Assembly: GCF_016653615.1 (NCBI RefSeq)
Contig: NZ_CP067393.1
Span: forward strand, 2,433,673-2,497,672
Source: Entomomonas asaccharolytica
GTDB lineage: Bacteria > Pseudomonadota > Gammaproteobacteria > Pseudomonadales > Pseudomonadaceae
Length of the DNA stretch: 64,000 nucleotides
Direction of reading: 5' to 3'
The notes below the pieces were generated by a model. The model had not been told where the DNA came from. It saw nothing but the letters and a program-made list of their open reading frames with translations, and ran no database searches. Position numbers and translations under genes: made by a program. This document shows, piece by piece, positions 1 to 14,786 of this stretch (position 1 is the stretch's first letter; the number at the start of each line of letters is the position of its first letter).

Positions 1-581
1 TGGCTAATAATTTGGTATTGCTGCATAACTTGGGCATGTGCATAATCTGGCCCTGCTAATAAAGGTAATGATTGATAAACAGCAATATCCTTAACAACAA
101 AAGGCTCACCCACATTATTTAACAAACTATCTTCACCCCAACGAGCAATAGGTTGACGACCATTTAATTCAATTTTTAATTCATTAGGCCAAACGCGTTC
201 TATTTCTACATGAGAAATCCAAGGCGTGTTTTCTAGCTTATTACGCAAACCCTCTAAATCGACATTTAAAAAGCCTGTAGTCACTAATGGTTCTATGCGT
301 CTCTGTAAGTCTTGCTGATCTATATAGCCTAAATCCCCTAAAATACTTACCTTAGAGATAGGTTGATTAACATAAGCCATTACTTTATTAGTAACGTTAT
401 AAGTCACAATTGCAAATACAATCGCTACCACTACATAGCCTGCTATTTTTAAATAATCAGCCATTGACTTTAAGGTAGTCATCACACCTTTTTTAGGCAT
501 AGGTCGGCTAGCACCACGCTGATTAGCACGTTGCTTCCATGGTGCTATTGGCTCTCCATGTCTTAATCTTACAGTTAACAT
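1..581 (-). CDS. ftsQ: Cell division protein FtsQ (partial, C-terminus beyond the left edge)
   Basis: FtsQ is a bitopic inner-membrane protein that links early and late divisome proteins through FtsB/FtsL. I translated this strand by hand from the ATG at 581. The visible 193 residues show a basic cytoplasmic tail with RGASR (about residues 24-28), one hydrophobic segment at about 44-62, then a POTRA-like stretch beginning PISKVSILGDLGYI and continuing through a WISHVEIERVWPNELKIEL-type segment. The start codon follows the ddlB stop by one base, so it belongs to the same transcript. The last part of the protein lies outside the window. Confidence 0.93.
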   Translation of the reverse strand, partial: MLTVRLRHGEPIAPWKQRANQRGASRPMPKKGVMTTLKSMADYLKIAGYVVVAIVFAIVTYNVTNKVMAYVNQPISKVSILGDLGYIDQQDLQRRIEPLVTTGFLNVDLEGLRNKLENTPWISHVEIERVWPNELKIELNGRQPIARWGEDSLLNNVGEPFVVKDIAVYQSLPLLAGPDYAHAQVMQQYQIIS

Positions 582-582
582 T

Positions 583-2990
<2,408 letters not shown>

Positions 2991-2998
<8 letters not shown>

Positions 2999-4064
2999 TG
3001 GCTACCTCCAAACAGGTATCAACCACGTCGCTAGTAGCTTTAGGTTTCGCTAAGCTTTTGGCGATTTTTCCCATTTCTATCAATTTTTCAGGATTTTTTA
3101 ATAATGCTTGTAAATGATCAGCCATCACTTGTGGTGTTAATTGGGCTTGTATCAACTTAATTGCCGCCCCTCTACACGCAAGATAATCAGCATTAAAACT
3201 CTGATGATCATCAATGGCATGAGGTAAAGGGATCAGTACAGCGGCTGAACCTGTTGCTGCTAACTCACTAACGGTTAAAGCACCTGCCCGACAAACCACT
3301 AAATCAGCCCACTGATAGGCTTGTTGCATATCTGTAATAAATGGTTCTACCTTTGCTTGTACTGCCACTTTCTGATAACGCTCTTTAGTTATATCAGCAT
3401 GTTTTTTACCTGCTTGATGAAATACCTCTGGGCGTATTGACTCATCAAGAAATGCTAACGCATCAGGCAATAATTTATTGAGCGGTTCAGCCCCTAAGCT
3501 ACCACCTACTACTAACAATCTCACCTTACGACCTACGATTGACTCTTTAACCTGTTCAATAAATAATTCTTTACGTACGGGGTTACCCGTAGTTATTAAA
3601 TGCTCTTTATTCACAAAAGTATTTGGGAAAGCTTGGCAAATACGAGCCGCCATCTTAGCTAAATAACGATTAGCTGTTCCCACCTTGGCATTTTGCTCAT
3701 GAATAATTAATGGTATACATGCTAACTTGGCAGCCAGACCACCTGGACCTGTAACAAAACCACCAAAACCTACTACACAGACTGGCTTTATTTCTTTAAT
3801 TAATTTACGGGCTTGTAATAATGCACCTAACAATAAAAAAGGTGCTTTTATTAATGTCGTAAGACTTTTACCACGTATGCCTGTCACATGAATGTGATGC
3901 ATTGATAAACCTGCTTTAGCCACTAATTCATTTTCCATGCCTTTAGGTATGCCGAGCCAATGAACGTTATATCCTCTTTCCTGAAACTCTTTAGCACAAG
4001 CTAACGCAGGGAATACATGGCCGCCTGTTCCTGCTGCCATAATCAATACATTGTTAGCGACCAT
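2991..4064 (-). CDS. murG: UDP-N-acetylglucosamine--undecaprenyl-pyrophosphoryl-MurNAc-pentapeptide transferase
   Basis: MurG makes lipid II from lipid I on the inner face of the cytoplasmic membrane. The 357-residue protein (family usual about 355-360) has the N-terminal glycine-rich loop [14 protein letters not shown] (about 9-22), the membrane-association region after [43 protein letters not shown], the second G-loop [12 protein letters not shown], and the UDP-GlcNAc site [14 protein letters not shown]. It overlaps ftsW by 11 bases and murC by 8 bases within the dcw cluster. Confidence 0.98.
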
Positions 4065-5277
4065 GCTTCACCTCCAAAGATTCTTCTGGAAAATCCTTAT
4101 CAGTAAACACATAAGATAGTTCAGGGTCTGGATAACGTCTTTCCCAATCAATACGTAATAGTATTCCTAAACAAAGACAGCAAATAACCAAAGAACTACC
4201 GCCATAGCTTAAAAAGGGCAAAGTCAGACCTTTGGTAGGTAATAGCCCGACATTTACCCCTACATTAATAATAAATTGACCAAGCCATAACATCGCAATG
4301 CCATACGCCACATAAGCTGAAAAATATCGTTTTTCATGCTCTGCCCATAGGCCGATAAATAATGCCCTGACACCTACAAATACAAATAATGCCACTGTAC
4401 ATAGCGAGCCTACTAAACCTAGCTCCTCAGCTAACACAGCAAATACAAAGTCAGTATGTGCCTCAGGTAAGTAAAATTGTTTTTGAATACTATTACCAAG
4501 CCCTAATCCTAATAAATCACCCCGTCCAAAGGCGATTAATGATTGGCTTAATTGATAGCCAGAACCAAACTGATCAGCAAAGGGGTCAGTAAAGTTCATC
4601 AAACGGTGCATCCGATATTCTTGCGTTAAAACCAAAAATACCACCGCCCCAATACTCATTAATACCATCAATAGGAAGCGTCCCATACTAACACCGCCTA
4701 AGAACAACATCGCCAGTGCCGCACCCATCATCACCACTGTTGCACCAAAATCAGGCTCTAACAAGAATAGCCACGCCACAGGTAATAACACAACAAAGGG
4801 CTTAAAGAAACCTGACCATGTATCTCTAACCTGCTCTTTACGACGAACTAAATAACCTGCTAAATAGATAACAGCAAATAACTTTCCTAATTCAGAGGGT
4901 TGAATATTAAATAAACCTACACCAATCCAACGACTTGCACCATTTACATTGCGCCCAATTCCTGGAATTAATACAGCCACTAATAACACCACTGCGACAC
5001 ACAGTAAATGCGCACTGTATTTTTGCCATACTTTAATAGGTACTACTAAAACAGCCGCCGTGGTCATCATACCAATAGCAAGATAAACCAAATGTCTTGT
5101 TAAGTTATAAAAGGTGTTACCTGTTTGTACCGATGCTACCTCAGAAGAAGCAGAGGCAATCATCACAGCACCTAGACCTAATAATAATAAGCAACCTGCT
5201 AACAGTGGAAAATCAACATCAAAACCGCGTCGGCTATAAACAGGAGAAGGATTTAAACAAACAATAGACTGTTTCAT
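4054..5277 (-). CDS. ftsW: Septal peptidoglycan polymerase FtsW (SEDS family)
   Basis: FtsW polymerises lipid II at the division septum together with FtsI. The 407-residue protein is strongly hydrophobic with about ten predicted membrane segments after a cytoplasmic N-terminus. SEDS signatures include GRNVNGASRWIGVGLFNIQPSELGK-type residues (around 105-130), LLEPDFGATVV (the conserved region around the catalytic Asp), EAHTDFVFAVLAEELGLVG, and the C-terminal GLLPTKGLTLPFLSYGGSS. It overlaps murD by 4 bases and murG by 11 bases. A dcw location beside ftsI and murG distinguishes it from RodA. Confidence 0.97.
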   Translation of the reverse strand: MKQSIVCLNPSPVYSRRGFDVDFPLLAGCLLLLGLGAVMIASASSEVASVQTGNTFYNLTRHLVYLAIGMMTTAAVLVVPIKVWQKYSAHLLCVAVVLLVAVLIPGIGRNVNGASRWIGVGLFNIQPSELGKLFAVIYLAGYLVRRKEQVRDTWSGFFKPFVVLLPVAWLFLLEPDFGATVVMMGAALAMLFLGGVSMGRFLLMVLMSIGAVVFLVLTQEYRMHRLMNFTDPFADQFGSGYQLSQSLIAFGRGDLLGLGLGNSIQKQFYLPEAHTDFVFAVLAEELGLVGSLCTVALFVFVGVRALFIGLWAEHEKRYFSAYVAYGIAMLWLGQFIINVGVNVGLLPTKGLTLPFLSYGGSSLVICCLCLGILLRIDWERRYPDPELSYVFTDKDFPEESLEVKHGR

Positions 5278-6626
5278 TCACTTAACCTCTTCACAGCTTC
5301 TGCAAACAGCAGACCGCGCTCTTCAAAGTTTTTAAACATATCCCAACTAGCACAAGCTGGCGCTAATAATACAGCGTCATTTTTTTTAGCTAAATCAGAG
5401 GCTTCTGTCACGGCTTGCTCAATACTATTTACATATATTCTTGGTACAGCAGTATCTAAAATTTCCTCTATTAAAGGCGCGTCCTTACCTAATAAAATGA
5501 CTGCGCGACAATAGTTTTTAATAGGTTCTTTTAAACTACTAAAGTCAGCGCCCTTGCCATCACCACCTGCCACTAACACGATCTTACCTGAAATATCTCT
5601 ACCTAAACCATCAATTGCCGCTAAAGCAGCACCCACATTAGTGGCTTTAGAATCGTTGTAGTAAACGACTCCTGCTTTTTCTGCAACCCATTCACAACGG
5701 TGAGGTAAGCCTTTAAAGTTTACTAAAGCGTCTATCATCGCTTCAAACGATAAACCTACAGCATGCCCTAATGCTAATGCAGCCATTGCATTAGACCAGT
5801 TATGACTGCCTCTAATTTTTAATTTATCTAAAGGTAATAATGGATCATTATTAAAAACAATCCAACCCTCACCCTGTAACGTATCTAATTTAAAACCAGT
5901 AAAATCTGAATTAGCTACCTGAGTAGTAAATGTCCAACGTACCCCAGTGTCTGCAGTCCCTTTGGGTGCTGATCGTGGATCATCTAAATTAATTACTACT
6001 TGTTTAGCACCTAAAAAGATACGCTGTTTAGCATCACTATAGGCTGCTAAATCAGCATAACGATCCATATGATCTTCACTGACATTCAACAAGGTAGCTA
6101 CTTCTGCATTTAATTGTTGGCAACTTTCTAATTGAAAACTCGAAAGCTCTAAAACATACAGCTCAATATTATCTGCTAAAAGATTTAATGCAGGTTCGCC
6201 CAGATTACCGCCTACAGCTACTTTTCTACCTGCTGCTTTCGACATTTCACCCACTAATGTGGTAACCGTGCTTTTTCCATTAGAACCTGTGATTGCTATA
6301 ATTGGGGCTTTTGCTAATTGTGAAAATAAATCAATATCACCTGATAGCTTAACACCTCGTTTTGCTGCCTGTTGTAAGGCTGGCGTTTTTAAATCAAGGC
6401 CAGGACTCACAAATAATGTTTTAGCTTTACATAGGAAATCTACATTTAACTCGCCACACTGTACTTCAACCTGTGGATAGTCTGTTTTTAAGGTAGCTAA
6501 TTCTGGTGGATTACTACGGGTATCAGCTACAGCAAAAGATGCCCCTTGACTCGCTAAATAACGAACCAATGACATACCACTTTTGCCGAGGCCAACCACT
6601 ATATAAAAGTCACTCGTAGTAATCAT
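5274..6626 (-). CDS. murD: UDP-N-acetylmuramoylalanine--D-glutamate ligase
   Basis: MurD adds D-glutamate to UDP-MurNAc-L-Ala. At 450 residues it has the normal length. The N-terminal nucleotide-binding motif VVGLGKSGMSLVRYLA (about 11-26) is followed by the Mur-ligase P-loop ITGSNGKSTVTTLVGEM (about 111-127), LNVSEDHMDRY, and the C-terminal domain with LPHRCEWV, NDSKATN and APACASWDMFKNFEERG, all typical of MurD. The gene lies 12 bases downstream of mraY and overlaps ftsW by 4 bases. Confidence 0.97.
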   Translation of the reverse strand: MITTSDFYIVVGLGKSGMSLVRYLASQGASFAVADTRSNPPELATLKTDYPQVEVQCGELNVDFLCKAKTLFVSPGLDLKTPALQQAAKRGVKLSGDIDLFSQLAKAPIIAITGSNGKSTVTTLVGEMSKAAGRKVAVGGNLGEPALNLLADNIELYVLELSSFQLESCQQLNAEVATLLNVSEDHMDRYADLAAYSDAKQRIFLGAKQVVINLDDPRSAPKGTADTGVRWTFTTQVANSDFTGFKLDTLQGEGWIVFNNDPLLPLDKLKIRGSHNWSNAMAALALGHAVGLSFEAMIDALVNFKGLPHRCEWVAEKAGVVYYNDSKATNVGAALAAIDGLGRDISGKIVLVAGGDGKGADFSSLKEPIKNYCRAVILLGKDAPLIEEILDTAVPRIYVNSIEQAVTEASDLAKKNDAVLLAPACASWDMFKNFEERGLLFAEAVKRLSE

Positions 6627-6638
6627 AAAACTACTCTA

Positions 6639-7727
6639 TTACCTTATCTTCAAGGTAGCTAAACCAATCAATACTAAAATTACTGTAATAATCCAGAACC
6701 TCACTATCACCCGTGGTTCTGGCCAACCCTTTAACTCAAAATGATGATGAATAGGTGCCATTCTAAAGACACGCTTGCCTGTTAATTTGAAAGACGCTAC
6801 TTGAATAATCACTGACAGTGTTTCCATTACAAAAACACCGCCCATAATAAATAATACAATCTCTTGGTGAACAATCACCGCAATAGTACCTAAAGCAGCC
6901 CCTAATGCTAACGAGCCCACATCCCCCATAAATACTTGTGCAGGATAAGTGTTAAACCAAAGAAAGCCTAAACCTGCGCCAATTAAAGCGGCACAGAAAA
7001 TGACTAATTCACCTGAACCATGTACATAAGGTATTAATAAATATTTAGCAAATTGCATATTACCTGACAGGTAACAGAACACACCCAATGCACCACCTAC
7101 CAATACAGTAGGCATAATAGCTAAACCATCTAAACCATCTGTTAAATTTACCGCGTTACTGGTACCTACGATCACAAAGTAAGCAAATACAATAAAAAAT
7201 AGTCCTAATGGATAAATACCGTGTTTTAAAAACGGTAAATATAAAGAGGTATCTTGCGAACCTTGATCGGCTGTCATATATAAAAATATACCCACCGCTA
7301 GCGCAAACACTGATTGCCAAAAATACTTCCAACGGCTAGGCAACCCTTTGGTGTTTTTCTCTATCACTTTACGATAATCATCTACCCAACCGATAGCGCC
7401 AAACATTAAAGTAACAACAATAACCACCCAGACATATTTATTAGCTAAGTTTGCCCACAATAAGGTACTGATAGTTATAGAGCTTAAAATCAACACGCCA
7501 CCCATTGTAGGTGTTCCTGTTTTAGATAAATGCTCTTTAACACCTTCTTCACGCACCACTTGACCAATTTGTAGATTCTTTAACGTGCGAATCATGCGTG
7601 GCCCTAAAAATAATGCTAATAACAACGCTGTTAAAACAGCCATAATGCCGCGAGTAGACTGGTATAAAAATGCCCCAAATCCTGAATGCACATTTTCTTG
7701 TAAGAAACTAAATAACCACACTAACAT
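6639..7727 (-). CDS. mraY: Phospho-N-acetylmuramoyl-pentapeptide transferase
   Basis: MraY transfers phospho-MurNAc-pentapeptide to undecaprenyl phosphate to make lipid I. I place the start at the ATG at 7727, where it overlaps the murF stop as TAATG and has AAGGAA 8 bases upstream; an upstream in-frame extension adds 9 non-homologous residues. From this start the protein has 362 residues, near the family norm. It has about ten membrane segments and the motifs TPTMGG, the Asp pair in [40 protein letters not shown] and the [11 protein letters not shown] loop. Confidence 0.97.
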   Translation of the reverse strand: MLVWLFSFLQENVHSGFGAFLYQSTRGIMAVLTALLLALFLGPRMIRTLKNLQIGQVVREEGVKEHLSKTGTPTMGGVLILSSITISTLLWANLANKYVWVVIVVTLMFGAIGWVDDYRKVIEKNTKGLPSRWKYFWQSVFALAVGIFLYMTADQGSQDTSLYLPFLKHGIYPLGLFFIVFAYFVIVGTSNAVNLTDGLDGLAIMPTVLVGGALGVFCYLSGNMQFAKYLLIPYVHGSGELVIFCAALIGAGLGFLWFNTYPAQVFMGDVGSLALGAALGTIAVIVHQEIVLFIMGGVFVMETLSVIIQVASFKLTGKRVFRMAPIHHHFELKGWPEPRVIVRFWIITVILVLIGLATLKIR

Positions 7728-9094
7728 TAATGAATTCCTTCTGCAGAACCACAAAGGCTACCTACCAATGTTTCCATCCCCATACTACGTGATCCTTTAA
7801 CCAAAATTATATTGTTCACATCATCATGAACATGTAATGCTTTTAACAATTCTTCTTTAGTTTCGTAGTGATGTGCTTTTTCACCAAAGGCTTTAACTGT
7901 AAATGCAGTTAATGGCCCTAAGCCATATAAAATATCAATTTTACCTTTAGCATAATCACCGATTTGTTGATGGGTTTGTTCAGCCCATTGTCCTAGCTCC
8001 CCCATATCACCTAATACCAGTATTTTTTTGCCCGTAAACTCAGCTAACAAATCAATAGCAGCCTTTACCGAAGCAGGGCTAGCATTGTAACTATCATCAA
8101 TAACACGTGCGCCACCTAATGATAAGAAAGTGCTAGTGCGCCCTTTTACTGATAACTGAGCATTTAACCCTTCTTTAATAACTTCTAAATCAATCGCTAT
8201 TGCATAGCAAGCTGCTGCTGCCGCTAATGCATTACTCACATTATGTTGCCCTAATACATTTAATTGAATATCCGTTTCGCCAACAGGGCTATGTAAAGTA
8301 AAAGATTGGCAACCATTGGTATTACTATTTAAATCGCTGGCATAGAAATCGGCTTGGTTATTTTGTTTTGCAAAACTAATTACCCTGCGTTGCCCTGCTC
8401 GCTTTTGCCAAATAGCAAAAGAAGCATCATCCAAATTAAGAATGGCTGTTCCATTGGCGTCTAGGCCATCAATAATTTCACCTTTAGCTTCAATAATATT
8501 CTCTAAGCTACCAAACTTACCTACATGGGCATTACTTGCATTGTTTAATACAGACACATCTGGCTTTACTAAATTAACACTATAGTTAATTTCACCGATT
8601 GCTGAAGCGCCCATTTCAATCACAGCAAACTCATGTTCTGCTGTTAACTGTAATAACGTTAAAGGTACCCCTAAATCATTATTTAGATTGCCTTGCGTAG
8701 CATGCACAGTTCCCTGTTTACTTAAAATACTGGCAATAAACTCTTTAACAGTTGTTTTACCACTAGAGCCTGTAACACCTATTACTTTTCCTTGAAAAGC
8801 TTGTCGATTCAATGCGCCTAATTTACCTAAGGCTTGTCGTGTATTACCAACAACTAACTGTGGAATATCGACACCTTGTACAGGGAACTCAACCATAGCA
8901 GCAATAGCACCATTTTCTGCTGCTTTAGCTACATAATCATGGCCATCAAAGTTTTCACCAGAAATGGCAATAAATAACTCGCCTTGTTTGATAGTTCTAG
9001 TATCAATGGATACCGCATCAAAACTTACACTATCACAAATCAATGTAACTTCTAATAATGTTGCTAGTTCTGCCAGTGACATTGGTTTAATCAT
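7727..9094 (-). CDS. murF: UDP-N-acetylmuramoyl-tripeptide--D-alanyl-D-alanine ligase
   Basis: MurF attaches D-Ala-D-Ala, completing the UDP-MurNAc-pentapeptide. The 455-residue sequence has the N-terminal substrate domain ([16 protein letters not shown], about 29-44), the P-loop [16 protein letters not shown] (about 104-119), the carbamylated-lysine/ENS region around [15 protein letters not shown], and the C-terminal [16 protein letters not shown] and LGDMGELG motifs. It starts one base after the murE stop and its own stop overlaps the mraY start. Confidence 0.97.
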   Translation of the reverse strand: MIKPMSLAELATLLEVTLICDSVSFDAVSIDTRTIKQGELFIAISGENFDGHDYVAKAAENGAIAAMVEFPVQGVDIPQLVVGNTRQALGKLGALNRQAFQGKVIGVTGSSGKTTVKEFIASILSKQGTVHATQGNLNNDLGVPLTLLQLTAEHEFAVIEMGASAIGEINYSVNLVKPDVSVLNNASNAHVGKFGSLENIIEAKGEIIDGLDANGTAILNLDDASFAIWQKRAGQRRVISFAKQNNQADFYASDLNSNTNGCQSFTLHSPVGETDIQLNVLGQHNVSNALAAAAACYAIAIDLEVIKEGLNAQLSVKGRTSTFLSLGGARVIDDSYNASPASVKAAIDLLAEFTGKKILVLGDMGELGQWAEQTHQQIGDYAKGKIDILYGLGPLTAFTVKAFGEKAHHYETKEELLKALHVHDDVNNIILVKGSRSMGMETLVGSLCGSAEGIH

Positions 9095-9095
9095 A

Positions 9096-10564
9096 TTATT
9101 TACTCTCCCAAGTCTTTAATGCTTGGTTAGCTTGTTCTATATCAGAAAAATGACTACGCACACCTTTTACTTCTTGATAATCTTCATGGCCTTTACCTGC
9201 TATTAACACCACATCATCTGAGTTTGCTTGTGTGATGGTTTGTAAAATAGCTTGTTGCCTATCAGCAATAGTCTGTACTAACTGAGGATTATTAAAGCCT
9301 TGTAAAACATCATTAATAATCGTAGCGCTCGCTTCCTCACGAGGGTTATCATCTGTTACCACTACGTGATCTGCCAATCTTTCAGCAATAGCGGCCATCA
9401 AAGGGCGCTTACCTTTATCTCTACTACCACCGCAGCCAAAAACACACCATAAGTTGCCTTTAACATGAGGTTTTAAGGCTGTTAAGACTTGTTCTAAAGC
9501 ATCAGGGGTATGTGCATAATCCACAATAACTAAAGGTTTTTCATCACCACCTAAACATTGCATTCTGCCTTCAGGCGCTTTTAATTGGGGTACTACTGTC
9601 AACACTTTGGCTAAGTCATAACCCAACCCTAATAAGCTGCCAATCACCGCCAACACGTTACTTAAATTAAACCGTCCAATAAGCTGACTCTGTAATAAAC
9701 CTGTTCCTTGTGGTGAAACTAGGTTGGCCGTAACACCCTGCTCATTAAACAAAATATTGGTACAGTGCAAATCAGCAGTTGTGTCTTCAATACTATAAGT
9801 AAGCAACTGCTTTTGATGGTTTTGGCTTATTAACTGTTTACCATAACTATCATCTTGATTTATCACTCTGGCTTGTAACGTTTCCCAAGCAAAAAGCTTG
9901 GCTTTAGTAGCAGCGTAATTTTCTAATGTTTGATGATAATCTAAGTGGTCTCTGGTTAAATTGGTAAACACCGCCACGTTAAAAGGTAATGCAGCCACCC
10001 TTCCTTGATCTAAACCATGGGAAGATACTTCTAAAGCAACCGCTTTAGCACCTTCTTGTAATAACTTAGCTAAACTTGCTTGAACACTTATTGCATCTGG
10101 TGTTGTTTGTTTACCTTGCTGTAATCTTTGCCAAAATCCTGTACCCAATGTACCTATAATGCCGCAAGGTTCATTTAATAAATCCATTGCTTGTGCAATT
10201 AGTTGAGTAACTGTGGTCTTACCATTGGTACCTGTTACCCCTATCAGACGTAATGAGGCTGCTGGTTCAGCATAGAAACGGCCAGCAATATCAGATACAT
10301 GGGTATCTAATTTTTTTATTGCAATAAACTCAGCGTTAGGGTGCTGATTAACTAAAGAATCTGCTAACTGATAATCTTCAGGATCATATACGATAGTTAA
10401 TGCACCCTTGTGGAGAGCTTGTTCAATATAGTCTCTACCATCTTGCTGAGTACCCTTGACAGCAAGGAATAAATCACCTTGCTGCACCATTCTGCTATCT
10501 AACTTCAGCCCTGTTATTTCAATAGAGCTTTGTACTTGAGGTAATAATTGGCTGAGCAACATCA

Positions 10565-10565
<1 letters not shown>
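9096..10565 (-). CDS. murE: UDP-N-acetylmuramoyl-L-alanyl-D-glutamate--2,6-diaminopimelate ligase
   Basis: MurE adds the third residue of the stem peptide. The sequence contains the motif TDDNPREE near the C-terminal domain (about residues 406-413); DNPR is the known signature of meso-diaminopimelate-specific MurE, so a Gram-negative type peptidoglycan is expected. Other features are KLDSRMVQQGDLFLAVKG near the N-terminus, the P-loop LIGVTGTNGKTTVTQL, LEVSSHGLDQGRV and VDYAHTPDALEQVL. The length is 489 residues. It overlaps ftsI by one base and is followed by murF after one base. Confidence 0.97.
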
Positions 10566-12563
<1,998 letters not shown>

Positions 12564-12564
<1 letters not shown>

Positions 12565-13508
12565 TACCTTAACTTCTCTGCAGTTCTTAATACAGCACTA
12601 CGAGAGCGAGGATTACTTTTTACCTCCTGCTCACTAGCGTAAATTGGCTTACCAATTATCTGTAACTTTGCCTCAAAAGGTTTTACCTGTATGGGTAAAT
12701 CCCTTGGTAATTGGTCAACTTCACCTTTTACCTGCCTCCGCATAAATTGTTTTACAATACGATCTTCCAATGAATGAAAGCTAATTACTGCTAATCGACC
12801 ACCAACTGCTAGAACATCAAGTGCTGCTTGTAAACCGTGTTCTAAATCGCCTAATTCATTATTTACAAAGATACGAATTGCTTGAAATGCACGAGTTGCT
12901 GGATGTTTACCCTTTTCCCAAGCGGGATTAGCTACCGTTATAACGTCCGCTAAATCTAATGTCCGCTCAAATGGTTTAACTTCCCTTCTCTGTACAATCG
13001 CTCTTGCCATTCTTTTAGCAAAACGCTCTTCACCATAATCTTTAAACACTCGGCTAATTTCATCTTCACTGGCTGATGCGATCCACTCTTTAGCGCTGAT
13101 ACCTGACTGCGGATTCATGCGCATATCTAATGGACCATCTTGATTAAAACTAAAGCCACGATCTGCATCATCTAACTGTGGTGATGAAACACCTAAATCT
13201 AATAAAACTCCTGATACCTTCCCTGCTAAACCACGTTTTTCTAATTCTTCTTTCATTGCAGCAAAAGAAGTTTGGATAATTGAAAAACGTTTATCCTCAG
13301 CCATTAATAAATTTCCCGTATTAATGGCAAGTGGATCTTTATCAAATCCTATCAACTGACCTTGCTTACCTAACCGACTAAGAATCAATCGGCTATGACC
13401 ACCACGACCAAAAGTACCGTCCACATAACAACCATCGGCCACTATGGCAAGCTGTTCAACGGCTTCATTCAACAACACCGTTGTATGAGTAAAATTTTGT
13501 GTTGTCAT
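12564..13508 (-). CDS. rsmH: 16S rRNA (cytosine(1402)-N(4))-methyltransferase
   Basis: RsmH (MraW) methylates N4 of C1402 in 16S rRNA using S-adenosylmethionine. The 314-residue protein carries [13 protein letters not shown] at the N-terminus, the SAM site [16 protein letters not shown] (about 28-43), [20 protein letters not shown], and the conserved C-terminal segments [16 protein letters not shown] and [15 protein letters not shown] followed by [14 protein letters not shown]. It starts 5 bases after mraZ and overlaps ftsL by one base, the standard second gene of a dcw cluster. Confidence 0.98.
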
Positions 13509-13513
13509 GGTCG

Positions 13514-13969
13514 TTATAAAATTAAGTCACGTAATTCTTCTGGTAAACCACCAGCTTCTTTTATGGCTGCCATATCATCTAGCTCAATAGCATTCCATGT
13601 ATCTTCATCCCAAAGCTGAAACTTATTCAGTTGTCCTACTAGAACAACTTTTTTATCCAACTCTGCTCGTGCTCTTAAACGGGGAGGTATTAAAAAACGC
13701 CCATTACCATCCAACTCAACATCTTGAGCACTACCAATCAAGGTACGGTGTAAACGACGGGTTTCTTCACGTAAAGAAGGCATTTGACGGAGCTTACTTT
13801 CAATAAGCTCCCACTCTGGTAATGGATAAATATTTAAACAAGGGTCAACTGCATCAACGGTTACAATAAGCTTGCCTGAGCAGCGCACACTTAGCTCGTC
13901 ACGATACCTACTAGGCATCGCTACACGACCTTTAGCGTCTAAACTGACTGCATTAGCTCCGCGAAACAA
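13514..13969 (-). CDS. mraZ: Transcriptional regulator / division protein MraZ
   Basis: MraZ is a SpoVT/AbrB-fold DNA-binding protein that in E. coli represses the dcw operon by binding repeats upstream of itself. The 151-residue sequence has the two tandem MraZ domains: [24 protein letters not shown]-type motif at residues 1-24 and the second [15 protein letters not shown] motif at about 81-95; the paired DxxGR motifs are diagnostic. It is the first gene of the cluster, with a promoter and matching operator repeats immediately upstream on this strand. Confidence 0.97.
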   Translation of the reverse strand: MFRGANAVSLDAKGRVAMPSRYRDELSVRCSGKLIVTVDAVDPCLNIYPLPEWELIESKLRQMPSLREETRRLHRTLIGSAQDVELDGNGRFLIPPRLRARAELDKKVVLVGQLNKFQLWDEDTWNAIELDDMAAIKEAGGLPEELRDLIL

Positions 13970-13997
13970 TTATTGAATCCTCATTTTCTACTTTCTT

Positions 13998-14053
13998 TAC
14001 CACTAAAAGAGATTATTTAACCACTTTCTACCCTTTTTTACCACTTTAAACCA
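13998..14053 (-). promoter_or_regulatory. MraZ operator repeats in the mraZ leader
   Basis: On the minus strand, from 14053 downward, four 5-mers TGGTT, TGGTA, GGGTA and TGGTT follow each other with exactly 5 bases between them (14049-14053, 14039-14043, 14029-14033, 14019-14023). A fifth TGGTA lies at 13998-14002. MraZ is known to bind direct repeats of about TGGGN at 10-bp spacing upstream of its own gene, so these are read as its autoregulatory site. The repeats start directly below the predicted transcription start. Confidence 0.82.
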
Positions 14054-14062
14054 CTTATGCAC

Positions 14063-14091
14063 ACTATAGAAACCAATGCAACATCAGTCAA
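14063..14091 (-). promoter_or_regulatory. Sigma70-type promoter of the dcw cluster
   Basis: On the minus strand TTGACT (14086-14091) and TATAGT (14063-14068) are separated by 17 bases, close to the sigma70 consensus. The predicted start falls near 14056, just ahead of the MraZ repeats. Confidence 0.85.
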
Positions 14092-14342
14092 GTACAATCT
14101 GCATAAAAATCAGTAAATACACCTGTTCTTGACTAAAGTTTGATAATCATTACTTGGTTTTTTTACAGGAAAATTAGTACAACAAAAATAACAATAAGAA
14201 AATTTATTAGGAGTTAACAAATAATAGATTTAAGTAATTAATAATTATTAAAAAAACAGATTCTTTATCCATTAATAGCTAATAGGGTATTCCTAAAAAA
14301 CACGCTATACTAAAAAAATTATTCATTGAGTAAGGGTAAGAT
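14092..14342. other. Divergent intergenic stretch, mraZ to DUF2388 gene
   Basis: The whole gap between mraZ and the next gene is about 370 bases. The mraZ side holds the promoter and operators listed separately. The remaining 250 bases are AT-rich. A TATACT at about 14306-14311 could be a -10 element for the plus-strand DUF2388 gene, but no good -35 is seen. No small gene or RNA is evident. Confidence 0.4.
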
Positions 14343-14663
14343 ATGCGTCATCTATTATTACTTGTGTTAGGTTGTTTATTTTCAGTGCAAGTATTTGCAT
14401 TTGGTGCTACTACGAATGCCATTAATGATATTGCCACCTCAGGTAGTACAGCAGGTACTTCAGGTTCAGCAGCATCCACAGATACCAGCAAGCGAGATAA
14501 AATTATTGAACAAGCACAAAATGATGCGGCTGCTTTTGTGGGTAGCAATGGCAAAATACGTGGTGTATATTTAGAAGTAGCATTACAACACCTTCGCCAA
14601 CACTATCACGTAGCTAATCATATTGCTGATTTGACACTAGCTGAAGCGATTTTGACCTATTAA
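14343..14663 (+). CDS. DUF2388 family secreted protein
   Basis: Small exported protein of unknown function, 106 residues. The N-terminus MRHLLLLVLGCLFSVQVFAFG is a clear signal peptide with probable cleavage after VFA (about residue 19). The mature part begins FGATTNAINDIATSGSTAGT and has the conserved segment KIIEQAQNDAAAFVGSNGKIRGVYLEVALQHLR (quoted here by its ends: KIIEQAQNDA...EVALQHLR) and the terminal ADLTLAEAIL. This arrangement matches DUF2388 proteins that I know mainly from Pseudomonas. A ribosome site AAGGG lies about 6 bases before the ATG. It stands alone, divergent from the dcw cluster. Confidence 0.85.
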   Translation: MRHLLLLVLGCLFSVQVFAFGATTNAINDIATSGSTAGTSGSAASTDTSKRDKIIEQAQNDAAAFVGSNGKIRGVYLEVALQHLRQHYHVANHIADLTLAEAILTY

Positions 14664-14703
14664 GTAAATGAATTAAAAATAATAATCTAATTAACTACTC
14701 TGT

Positions 14704-14728
14704 ACTAATACTCCTCTATATTATTAGT
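14704..14728 (+). terminator. Possible terminator hairpin after the DUF2388 gene
   Basis: ACTAATA (14704-14710) can pair with TATTAGT (14722-14728), with further outer complementarity between AACTACT and AGTAGTT. Only a mixed T-rich tail follows, so the call is weak. Confidence 0.35.
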
Positions 14729-14786
14729 AGTTGAGTTTTGCTTAGTTGTACTATAATTCTAACGATATTCTAATTTATAAAAGCCT

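Noticed and set aside
14130-14170. Fur-box-like sequence (GATAATCATTA)
   Set aside because: Only about half of the consensus is present and the flanking gene has no iron link.
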